5,344 nucleotides of DNA. Origin: Candidatus Omnitrophota bacterium (GTDB lineage: Bacteria; Omnitrophota; Gorgyraeia; Aquiviventales; Aquiviventaceae). Position 1 is the stretch's first letter; each line of letters starts with the position of its first letter. The notes under the pieces are model-generated. The model saw nothing but the letters and a program-made list of their open reading frames with translations. It did no database searches and was not told where the DNA came from. Location: positions 1 through 5,344 of the forward strand of contig JACPAW010000102.1 in the NCBI GenBank assembly GCA_016180605.1. Reading direction: 5' to 3'. This document shows positions 1-5,313 of this stretch, piece by piece. The position numbers were made by a program, and so were the translations under genes.

Positions 1-876
1 GGCGAGCTTGGAGGCAAGGCAGGAATCAGCGTCTCCAACCCGAAGCTTGCCTTTGCGCTCGTGCTCGATCTTTTTCATCCTTCCATCAGTCCTGAGGGCC
101 GCATTCACCCAACGGCCGTTATTGGCGAGCAGACCCACATTGAAGATGCGGTGACGATTCAAGCCCATGCCGTTGTAGGCAACGGGGTTTGCATCGGAAA
201 GGGGACCGTCATCGAGGCCGGAGCGATTATCGCAGACGGGGTTACGGTCGGGCAGCAATGCCTGATCGGGCCAAACGTGGTTCTTTACCGTCAAACCCAT
301 GTCGGAAGCCGCGTGCGCATCCATGGCGGCTCCGTCATCGGCGGCGATGGCTTCGGATATGTGTTCCACGAAGGGCGGCACGTCAAAGTGCCGCAGGTAG
401 GAAACGTCATCATCGAGGATGACGTGGAAATCGGATGCAATGTCTGTGTGGACCGGGCAACGATCGGCTCCACACTGATCAAGCGTGGAACGAAGATCGA
501 CAATCTAGTACAGATCGGCCACAACAACCATATCGGGCAGCACGTGATCATTACCGGACAAGGCGGTTTCTCAGGCAGTGTTACCGTGGGTGACTATGCC
601 GTTTTTGGAGGACGCGCCGGCGTTACGGATCATGTGACAATCGGCGAGCGGGCGCAAGTGGGATTGTGCAGTGTTGTGACCAAATCCGTGCCACCCGGAG
701 AAGTAGTACTCGGATACCCGGCACGCCCCATCCAGGATACGAAGCACCAGCTTGCGGCCTTGGCCAGGCTACCTGCTTTTGTAAAACACATCAGCCAGCT
801 TCTTGCGCGGCTGGTGTTGGTTGAAAAGAAAGTAAGTGACCTTGAGCAGCAGACTCACGCGCAACGCCGCTCTTAA
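1..876 (+). CDS. lpxD: UDP-3-O-acylglucosamine N-acyltransferase LpxD, 5'-truncated by the window
   Basis: LpxD transfers a 3-hydroxyacyl chain from acyl carrier protein to the 2-amino group of UDP-3-O-acylglucosamine, the third step of lipid A synthesis, in the cytoplasm. The frame is open from base 1, and the residues before the GTG at 61 (SVSNPKLAFALVLDLFHP) match the end of the LpxD N-terminal domain, so that GTG is internal and the true start lies outside the window. The 291 visible codons carry left-handed beta-helix hexapeptide repeats ([IV]-G-x4), the LpxD signature GGDGFGY (340-360), VDRATIGST near 450-475, and IGHN, whose histidine (520-522) aligns with the catalytic His of E. coli LpxD. 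The C-terminus ends in a helical tail (LVEKKVSDLEQQ), as is normal. Full-length LpxD is about 340 residues, so roughly 50 are missing. Other hexapeptide acyltransferases such as LpxA are less likely because of GGDGFGY and the N-terminal remnant. The stop is 44 bp before typA, with no terminator seen between them. Confidence 0.95.
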   Translation, partial: GELGGKAGISVSNPKLAFALVLDLFHPSISPEGRIHPTAVIGEQTHIEDAVTIQAHAVVGNGVCIGKGTVIEAGAIIADGVTVGQQCLIGPNVVLYRQTHVGSRVRIHGGSVIGGDGFGYVFHEGRHVKVPQVGNVIIEDDVEIGCNVCVDRATIGSTLIKRGTKIDNLVQIGHNNHIGQHVIITGQGGFSGSVTVGDYAVFGGRAGVTDHVTIGERAQVGLCSVVTKSVPPGEVVLGYPARPIQDTKHQLAALARLPAFVKHISQLLARLVLVEKKVSDLEQQTHAQRRS

Positions 877-920
877 CGGAATTAACCCTTCCTCAACACA
901 GCGTTTCTCCTTCTAAGCTC

Positions 921-2744
921 ATGGAACCGAAATTTCTTCGAAATATCGCGATTATCGCACATGTCGACCATGGGAAGACGACCCTGGTCGATGCAATGCT
1001 GCGCTACACCAAAGCGGTGCGGCCTGCCGAGGCACCCGAGGGTGCTTTGATCATGGATTCCATGGATTTAGAGCGGGAAAAAGGAATTACGATACGGGCT
1101 AAAAACTGTAGCCTCCGCTACGGCGAATACAAAATCAACATTGTGGATACTCCAGGCCACGCGGACTTCGGAGGGGAAGTCGAGCGTACGCTGCGGATGG
1201 TAGACGGCGCTCTGCTTCTGGTGGACGCCAAGGAAGGCCCCATGCCACAGACCCGCTTTGTCTTGCGCAAAGCCATCGCCTTAGGGCTTCCGGTTATCGT
1301 CGTGGTCAACAAGATCGACCGATCCGATGCCCAAATCGACGAAGTGGTTAACCGCACCTTCGATCTTTTCGCGGAACTGAATGCCTCATCCGCTCAGTTG
1401 GATTTTCCCATAGTCTATACTTGTGCGACGCAAGGCACGGCCACCCATAACCTTCAGCAGCCCGGTACGAACATCACCGCCCTTTTCGAAACCATCATCG
1501 AGCGCATTCCCTCTCCTGTGGTGCGGCCAGATGAATCGCTGCAGTTGCTGGTCCTGGCTCTGGCTTACGATGCTTTCAAAGGCAAAATGGGAATCGGTAA
1601 GATCCACGCCGGATCCATAAAACCGCAACAGCCCATTCTTCGCATGAGCCCTGATGGCAAGCAGCAGACCGGCAAGGCGACGGCCGTTTTGGCTTATCAA
1701 GGCTTGGAGCGCATTGCCATTACAGATGCCCAATCAGGAGAAATCGTGGCAGTGGCAGGTTTTGATGAGATTGGCATCGGGGATACCATTACCGATCCGG
1801 AGAAACCCGTTGCCTTACCGCATATGACGGTGGAGGAGCCTACCCTGCGGATGACTTTTGCAGTGAATAAAAGCCCCTTTACCGGTAAAGAAGGTAAGTA
1901 CGTGACTTCTCGCATGATCCGCGAGCGGCTGCAGAAGGAGCTGGAGACCAATGTGGCGCTGCGAGTAGCGGATACCGATCGAGCGGATACCTTTCTGGTA
2001 TCGGGCCGCGGGGAGCTGCACTTGGCGGTTCTCATTGAAACGATGCGCCGCGAAGGTTTTGAGCTGGAAGTTTCCCAGCCTGAAGTCGTGTACAAGGAAA
2101 TTGAAGGAATTCGCTGCGAGCCTTATGAGATGCTCTCCATCGACATCCTTGCCACCTATCAAGGAGTGATGATCGAAGAGTTAGGCCGAAGGCGCGCCGA
2201 GCTGCAGGAGCTCTCGCAATCTCCCTCTGGGGAATTACACGCCGAGTACCTGATCACCACGCGTGGATTAATGGGGCTTAAGAGCCTTCTGTTGAAGAAA
2301 ACGCGAGGGACGGCCATCATCCATCACGTGTTTGACGCTTATGAGCCTCTTGTTGTGAACCTGCCTCCTCAAGAGCCGCATGGATCGCTCGTGGCAACAG
2401 ACGATGGTGTGAGCAGTGCTTACGCGATCTTGAACGCCCAGCAGAGAGGCGAGCTCTTCATCGGTCCTGGGGTACCCGTCTATCAGGGCATGGTGATCGG
2501 TCAAGCCAGCCGGGATCGCGACGTGGATCTGAACATCTGCAAGCAGAAGAAGCTCACCAATGTCCGCTCGGAAACGGCAGAAACCACGGAAATGCTGACT
2601 CCGCCGCGTGAAATGACGCTGGAACTTTGCTTGGAGTATCTTGGCCCGGATGAATTGCTGGAAGTGACCCCGAAATCGCTGCGCATCCGAAAGCGAATTG
2701 CGGATTCCAAGCTGCGCCTTCGTGCCCAACGGGAAGCAGATTAA
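921..2744 (+). CDS. typA: Ribosome-associated translational GTPase TypA/BipA
   Basis: TypA/BipA is an EF-G-like GTPase that binds the 70S ribosome and supports ribosome assembly and growth under stress or cold. The 607 residues are the usual full length. The G domain shows G1 AHVDHGKT (13-20), a switch I region with REKGITI (52-58), G3 DTPGH (76-80, His80 being the expected catalytic His) and G4 NKID (130-133). The G5 position reads CAT (168-170) where SAL or similar is usual, a mild substitution. Domain II, the EF-G-like domains (SGRGELHLAVLIETMRREGF near 357-376) and the TypA-specific C-terminal domain (TTRGLMGLKS, ending RIRKR) follow in order. ATG 921 is supported because the N-terminus MEPKFLRNIAIIAHVDHG is family-typical and no ATG, GTG or TTG lies in frame between the lpxD stop and this point. 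No Shine-Dalgarno sequence is visible before it. It may be cotranscribed with lpxD, or have a promoter I cannot see. Confidence 0.97.
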   Translation: MEPKFLRNIAIIAHVDHGKTTLVDAMLRYTKAVRPAEAPEGALIMDSMDLEREKGITIRAKNCSLRYGEYKINIVDTPGHADFGGEVERTLRMVDGALLLVDAKEGPMPQTRFVLRKAIALGLPVIVVVNKIDRSDAQIDEVVNRTFDLFAELNASSAQLDFPIVYTCATQGTATHNLQQPGTNITALFETIIERIPSPVVRPDESLQLLVLALAYDAFKGKMGIGKIHAGSIKPQQPILRMSPDGKQQTGKATAVLAYQGLERIAITDAQSGEIVAVAGFDEIGIGDTITDPEKPVALPHMTVEEPTLRMTFAVNKSPFTGKEGKYVTSRMIRERLQKELETNVALRVADTDRADTFLVSGRGELHLAVLIETMRREGFELEVSQPEVVYKEIEGIRCEPYEMLSIDILATYQGVMIEELGRRRAELQELSQSPSGELHAEYLITTRGLMGLKSLLLKKTRGTAIIHHVFDAYEPLVVNLPPQEPHGSLVATDDGVSSAYAILNAQQRGELFIGPGVPVYQGMVIGQASRDRDVDLNICKQKKLTNVRSETAETTEMLTPPREMTLELCLEYLGPDELLEVTPKSLRIRKRIADSKLRLRAQREAD

Positions 2745-2764
2745 AAAATATTCTATGGGTTGAC

Positions 2765-2792
2765 TTGACAACAGAGATGTTTTTCGTATAAT
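2765..2792 (+). promoter_or_regulatory. Consensus sigma70-type promoter of the tetR gene
   Basis: A perfect -35 box TTGACA (2765-2770) and a perfect -10 box TATAAT (2787-2792) are separated by 16 bp. Transcription would start near 2799, about 15 nt before the tetR ATG, giving a very short leader without a Shine-Dalgarno sequence. An operator-like dyad lies just downstream of the -10 box, a position that suits repression. Confidence 0.85.
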
Positions 2793-2793
2793 C

Positions 2794-2807
2794 ATACCAG
2801 TTAGTAT
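2794..2807. promoter_or_regulatory. Putative TetR operator at the tetR promoter
   Basis: ATACCAGTTAGTAT has perfect 4-bp outer arms (ATAC/GTAT) with a partly symmetric interior. It covers the predicted transcription start. Its core ACCAGTTAGT matches ACCAGTTGGT of the stronger dyad at 3446-3459 in 9 of 10 bases, which suggests that the same repressor binds both. The symmetry here is weaker, as in many autoregulatory sites, so the exact boundaries are uncertain. Confidence 0.5.
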
Positions 2808-2813
2808 GTATAA

Positions 2814-3419
2814 ATGACGCGGACAGCCTTGGAGCACTCTCCTGCGAAAGAGCGGCTGCTGGATGCGGCACAGACGCTCATGTTGGCAAAGGGTTTCACG
2901 GCTACGACCGTCGATGAGATCTGCGAGAAGGCGAAGCTAACCAAGGGAAGTTTTTTCCACTACTTTGAAAGCAAGGATCACTTAGGGCGGCAGGTTCTAG
3001 AGCGCTTCTGCACCTCTAGCCAAAAGAGACAGCAAGCCTGTTGCGGCCATGAAGCCGATCCGCTCAAGCGCCTCTTTAGCTATATCGACAATGCGATCCG
3101 GATGTCCAAGGACCCTTGTATGAGCAATGGCTGCCTGCTTGGACTTTTCTCGCAGGAGCTAAGCGACACGAATGCTCCCATTCGCTCTGCCTGCGAGAGA
3201 GGTTTTGAGGAGTGGGCAGAAATTTTCGGGGCAGAGGTGGCCAAAGCCAAAGCCCGGTACGCGCCAAAGGCATCCTTTGTGCCGCGTGAGCTTGCAGAAC
3301 ACTTCATCGCCGTCATGGAAGGGTCCATGATTTTAGGAAAAGCAAAAGGCGATAGGACCGTCGTGGGACGGAACCTGACGCACTTTAAGGCCTACGTGAA
3401 GGGACTTTTTGGGAAGTAG
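2814..3419 (+). CDS. TetR/AcrR-family transcriptional repressor, NemR-like
   Basis: This is a 201-residue one-component repressor, the usual TetR length. The N-terminal helix-turn-helix is clear: RLLDAAQTLMLAKGF (14-28), TTVDEICEKAKLTKGSFFHYF (31-51) and SKDHLGRQVLERF (53-65). The ligand domain contains NGCLLGLFSQELSDTN (105-120), which resembles the E. coli NemR stretch around its redox-sensing Cys106; Cys107 here falls at that place. There are seven cysteines in all (37, 66, 76, 77, 102, 107, 127), a high number for this family. It follows typA by 69 bp, which contain its own consensus promoter and an operator-like dyad, so autorepression is likely. ATG 2814 is the only start compatible with the promoter and it keeps the complete HTH; no Shine-Dalgarno is present. 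The downstream Cys-rich gene, with a better operator before it, is the probable target. The inducer is unknown; an electrophile, oxidant or thiol-reactive metal is inferred from the cysteines only. Confidence 0.93.
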   Translation: MTRTALEHSPAKERLLDAAQTLMLAKGFTATTVDEICEKAKLTKGSFFHYFESKDHLGRQVLERFCTSSQKRQQACCGHEADPLKRLFSYIDNAIRMSKDPCMSNGCLLGLFSQELSDTNAPIRSACERGFEEWAEIFGAEVAKAKARYAPKASFVPRELAEHFIAVMEGSMILGKAKGDRTVVGRNLTHFKAYVKGLFGK

Positions 3420-3445
3420 ACCTTTTATTTTTGTCCTGGTTATAT

Positions 3446-3459
3446 ACCAACCAGTTGGT
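3446..3459. promoter_or_regulatory. TetR-type operator upstream of the Cys-rich gene
   Basis: ACCAAC-CA-GTTGGT is a perfect 6-bp inverted repeat with a 2-bp centre. Its form is typical of TetR-family operators (ATACCAAC...GTTGGTAT class). It lies 26 bp after the tetR stop and about 105 bp before the Cys-rich ATG. The sequence TTTAAT at 3459-3464, at its right edge, could serve as a -10 box, in which case repressor binding would block the promoter. I could not find a convincing -35 partner. Confidence 0.7.
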
Positions 3460-3490
3460 TTAATACGCATCGCGTGTAGCCAGAAAGGGG

Positions 3491-3526
3491 GTGAGTCCGA
3501 TGGGCGGCGATATCATTGGGGCCTAA
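3491..3526 (+). other. Possible 8- to 11-codon leader ORF in the Cys-rich gene's 5' region
   Basis: A short frame reads ATG at 3500 (MGGDIIGA, stop TAA at 3524-3526), or 11 codons from the in-frame GTG at 3491. The ATG is preceded by AGGGGGTG (3486-3493), one base from a strong Shine-Dalgarno sequence. It ends 37 bases before the Cys-rich start codon. It could be a translated leader peptide or chance. The flanking CAGAAA (3481-3486) and TTTCTG (3532-3537) can pair around it. No known riboswitch was recognised in this leader. Confidence 0.2.
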
Positions 3527-3549
3527 CTGGGTTTCTGTTAAAACAACTT

Positions 3550-3554
3550 GGAGG
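3550..3554 (+). promoter_or_regulatory. Ribosome binding site of the Cys-rich gene
   Basis: GGAGG lies 9 nt before ATG 3564. This decides the start: the in-frame TTG at 3516 upstream has no comparable site and would only add 16 unremarkable residues. Confidence 0.85.
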
Positions 3555-3563
3555 AATAAAACG

Positions 3564-3920
3564 ATGTCATCGGTTTGTTCAACGGGTAGCGGTTCTTGTG
3601 AGACGGGTGCTTCCAGCTGTAACTCTGCAAGCGGGCAGTCATCCAGTGATTGCTGCAAGGCCTGTGGGACCTGCTGCGGTGGGGATCCCATATCTTGTGC
3701 GATGGCAATGTGGTCTTGCTCTTTCTTCGAAGCGATGAAGCAGGCTCAGGTAGAGGTTCTTAAAGCGAAGATCCAAAAAGCCTGGGGTGCCAAGATGGAG
3801 AAAGCTGCGGATAGTGTGATTGAAGCAATGGGCGCGCAATGGCAGTCCCTGTTGGCCCAGGAAAACGCGAAGGCTCAACTGAAAGAGAAGCTAGCCGCCC
3901 TCTGGAAGGAGGCGCGCTAG
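3564..3920 (+). CDS. Small Cys-rich protein with a charged helical C-terminus, function unknown
   Basis: I do not recognise this 118-residue protein. Residues 1-52 are rich in Gly, Ser and Cys, with ten cysteines at 5, 12, 19, 30, 31, 34, 37, 38, 45 and 52. Cys 5/12/19 and 31/38/45/52 are each spaced exactly seven residues apart. The first three head degenerate 7-residue repeats (CSTGSGS, CETGASS, CNSASGQ), visible in the DNA as 21-bp units. In the middle is the symmetric cluster CCKACGTCC (30-38). Residues 53-118 lack Cys and are rich in Ala, Lys, Glu and Gln, with Trp at 74, 93 and 114, and look like amphipathic helices. There is no signal peptide or clear membrane segment, so a cytoplasmic location is likely. 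A metal-binding or thiol-buffering role is plausible from the cysteines but is inference. The gene follows tetR by 144 bp with a TetR-type operator between, so it is probably that repressor's target. The good ribosome binding site and ordered composition argue for a real gene. Confidence 0.85.
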   Translation: MSSVCSTGSGSCETGASSCNSASGQSSSDCCKACGTCCGGDPISCAMAMWSCSFFEAMKQAQVEVLKAKIQKAWGAKMEKAADSVIEAMGAQWQSLLAQENAKAQLKEKLAALWKEAR

Positions 3921-3956
3921 GCACATCCCAAAACTGTGGAAGTGGCAAAGTGAAAG

Positions 3957-4082
3957 GAGTGGCAGAGTGAGTGAAGAAAAGTGAAGAGTGATGAGTGAAG
4001 AGTGAAAAAGAAAAACTGAAGGAATTTCGAAGCCCACTCTTCGCTCATCACTTTCTTTCACTCTTCACTCACTTGGCCACTC
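3957..4082. repeat. Long imperfect inverted repeat made of degenerate 7-bp repeats
   Basis: Arms at 3957-4004 and 4035-4082 are both 48 bp and match at about 37 positions without gaps, around a 30-base A-rich loop. The left arm is itself a run of heptamers close to AGAGTGA (3964-4005: AGAGTGA, GTGAAGA, AAAGTGA, AGAGTGA, TGAGTGA, AGAGTGA). The right arm carries the same pattern in reverse complement. A 13-bp near-direct repeat, AGTGGCA[AG]AGTGA, occurs at 3941-3953 and 3958-3970. The element fills the gap between the Cys-rich gene and the protease gene. There is no T-run after the stem, so it is not a classical intrinsic terminator, though the RNA would fold strongly. It resembles short tandem heptamer repeats known in some bacterial intergenic regions. 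Confidence 0.85.
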
Positions 4083-4095
4083 TGGAGAAATAACA

Positions 4096-5073
4096 ATGGC
4101 GATTCATCCAAATTTAGAAATGAACAAGGAGTCTGGGCTGCTCGATGCCTACTCTCAAGCGGTGATCCAGGCCGCAGAACAAGTCGGCCCTGCTGTTGTC
4201 AAAATCGATGTATTGCGGCATGCTTCCTCCAGCCGCCAGAACAATGCGCATCTAGGAAGCGGTTCGGGGTTTCTCTTTACGCCGGATGGATTCATCTTGA
4301 CCAACAGCCATGTGGTTCACGGATCCGGCGCAATCGAAGTTACCCTATCTGACGGACGCAGCGTGCTCGCAGACTTAGTGGGGGATGATCCGGAGACGGA
4401 TTTGGCGATCGTGCGCATCCCTGCATCTGACATCAAGCACGCCTCCTTAGGCAATTCCCAATCCCTGCGCGTGGGTCAGTTGGTGGTTGCCATCGGCAAT
4501 CCCTACGGTTTTCAGTGCACCGTTACCGCAGGGGTTGTCAGTGCCCTTGGCCGCTCGTTTCGCTCGGACTCCGGACGCTTAATCGATAACATCATTCAGA
4601 CGGATGCGGCTCTTAATCCTGGAAATTCAGGGGGACCACTGGTCAGCTCGCTCGGACAAGTAATCGGGGTCAACACCGCTGTCATTCTGCCGGCACAAGG
4701 TTTGTGCTTTGCCATTCCTAGCCATACGGCAGAGTGGGTTGTCAGCCAGCTCATCCAGCACGGCCGCATCCGGCGCGGCTACATTGGAATAGGAGGACAA
4801 AACGTGCCGCTGCCGCAGGCTTTGGTGCACGATCTGCAGTTGTCGGTTCACAGCGGGGTCATGGTGACTTTCGTCGAGCCATCAAGTCCTGCAGACAGGG
4901 CCGGTCTTCGTGAAGGCGACGTCATTGTAGGCTATAACGAGCAGGCTGTTTCCCATATCGATGAATTGCATCGGTTGCTCACCGATCAAGTGGCAGTCCC
5001 ATCCACACTTACCCTGGTGCGCCGCCATGAAAAAACCACCATCCGTATTGTGCCAGAAGATTCACGAACTTAG
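4096..5073 (+). CDS. HtrA/DegP-like S1C serine protease with one PDZ domain, apparently cytoplasmic
   Basis: HtrA-type proteases degrade or refold damaged proteins. The chymotrypsin-like domain (about 20-215) has a complete triad: His72 in TNSHVV, Asp102 in DPETDLAIVRI and Ser178 in NPGNSGGPL, so it should be active. One PDZ domain follows (about 228-320, from GYIGIG, with PSSPADRAGLREGDVIVGYN). At 325 residues it matches single-PDZ family members. Unlike DegP, DegQ and DegS, it has no signal peptide or membrane anchor: the N-terminus MAIHPNLEMNKESGLLDAYSQAV is hydrophilic, like the subgroup of S1C proteases that stay in the cytoplasm. ATG 4096 is supported by GGAG at 4084-4087, 8 nt upstream; the ATG at codon 9 has a weaker context. 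The ribosome binding site sits immediately after the long hairpin, whose folding could affect its translation. No separate promoter was identified; it could be read from the Cys-rich gene or independently. Confidence 0.95.
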   Translation: MAIHPNLEMNKESGLLDAYSQAVIQAAEQVGPAVVKIDVLRHASSSRQNNAHLGSGSGFLFTPDGFILTNSHVVHGSGAIEVTLSDGRSVLADLVGDDPETDLAIVRIPASDIKHASLGNSQSLRVGQLVVAIGNPYGFQCTVTAGVVSALGRSFRSDSGRLIDNIIQTDAALNPGNSGGPLVSSLGQVIGVNTAVILPAQGLCFAIPSHTAEWVVSQLIQHGRIRRGYIGIGGQNVPLPQALVHDLQLSVHSGVMVTFVEPSSPADRAGLREGDVIVGYNEQAVSHIDELHRLLTDQVAVPSTLTLVRRHEKTTIRIVPEDSRT

Positions 5074-5088
5074 AGCGCCCTCCTACTA

Positions 5089-5236
5089 AAATTTGCGGTA
5101 GCGCCCTCATTTGACAGGGCCTGCCACAGCACCATCCCACACGTCCTCGCCGCGCCGCACTATCGGCGTCGTCGGCTCCGGGCGTGTGGGAGCCCTGGTG
5201 CTGTGTCACCCGTCAAATGAGGGCACCGCCAAGTTT
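5089..5236. repeat. Large imperfect palindrome (~148 bp), MITE- or REP-like
   Basis: The arms are about 5089-5143 and 5183-5236. Perfectly paired blocks are GCCCTCATTTGAC (5103-5115) with 5212-5224, CACAGCACCA (5125-5134) with 5196-5205, and TCCCACACG (5135-5143) with 5183-5191; AAATTTG and CGGT near the outer left end pair imperfectly with 5225-5236. Small gaps separate the blocks. The GC-rich centre folds further (CGCCG/CGGCG around CACTAT). AGCGCCCTC also occurs twice on the left (5074-5082, 5100-5108). It begins 15 bp after the protease stop and has no coding potential. It may act as a transcription barrier, but lacks a terminal T-run. A non-autonomous mobile repeat is a likely origin. 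Confidence 0.8.
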
Positions 5237-5259
5237 ACAGTCCAGTGTTACCGCCCAAT

Positions 5260-5296
5260 GATAATGTCCTCTTTTAGCCCGATAGAAGTGTCCTCT
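5260..5296. mobile_element. Iterated GATA...TGTCCTCT motif, possible insertion-sequence left end
   Basis: GATAATGTCCTCT (5260-5272) and GATAGAAGTGTCCTCT (5281-5296) are two copies of a motif in direct orientation, with TGTCCTCT 24 bp apart. Repeated motifs of this kind just before an ORF with a strong ribosome binding site recall the transposase-binding ends of some insertion sequences. The right end is outside the window, so no element boundary or target duplication can be confirmed. Confidence 0.4.
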
Positions 5297-5313
5297 ACTA
5301 TCACGATGCTACC

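Noticed and set aside
61..61. GTG at 61 as the lpxD start codon
   Set aside because: The frame is open to base 1 and the preceding residues match the LpxD N-terminal domain, so the gene starts outside the window.
2268..2837. 189-codon open frame on the - strand
   Set aside because: It lies antisense to the conserved C-terminal domain of typA and overlaps the tetR promoter; no domain was recognised.
3516..3563. TTG at 3516 as start of the Cys-rich gene
   Set aside because: It has no ribosome binding site, whereas ATG 3564 has GGAGG at 9 nt; the extra 16 residues show no protein-like features.
3409..3738. 109-codon + frame overlapping the Cys-rich gene
   Set aside because: It runs through the operator and leader and out of frame through the Cys-rich gene; no ribosome binding site or recognisable domain.
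3957..4082. CRISPR array
   Set aside because: The repeats are 7-bp degenerate units without spacers, arranged as an inverted repeat.
3957..4082. Classical rho-independent terminator
   Set aside because: The stem is long and imperfect and is followed by the protease ribosome binding site rather than a T-run.
5009..5209. 66-codon - strand frame across the palindrome
   Set aside because: It is an accident of the GC-rich palindrome and the antisense end of the protease gene.
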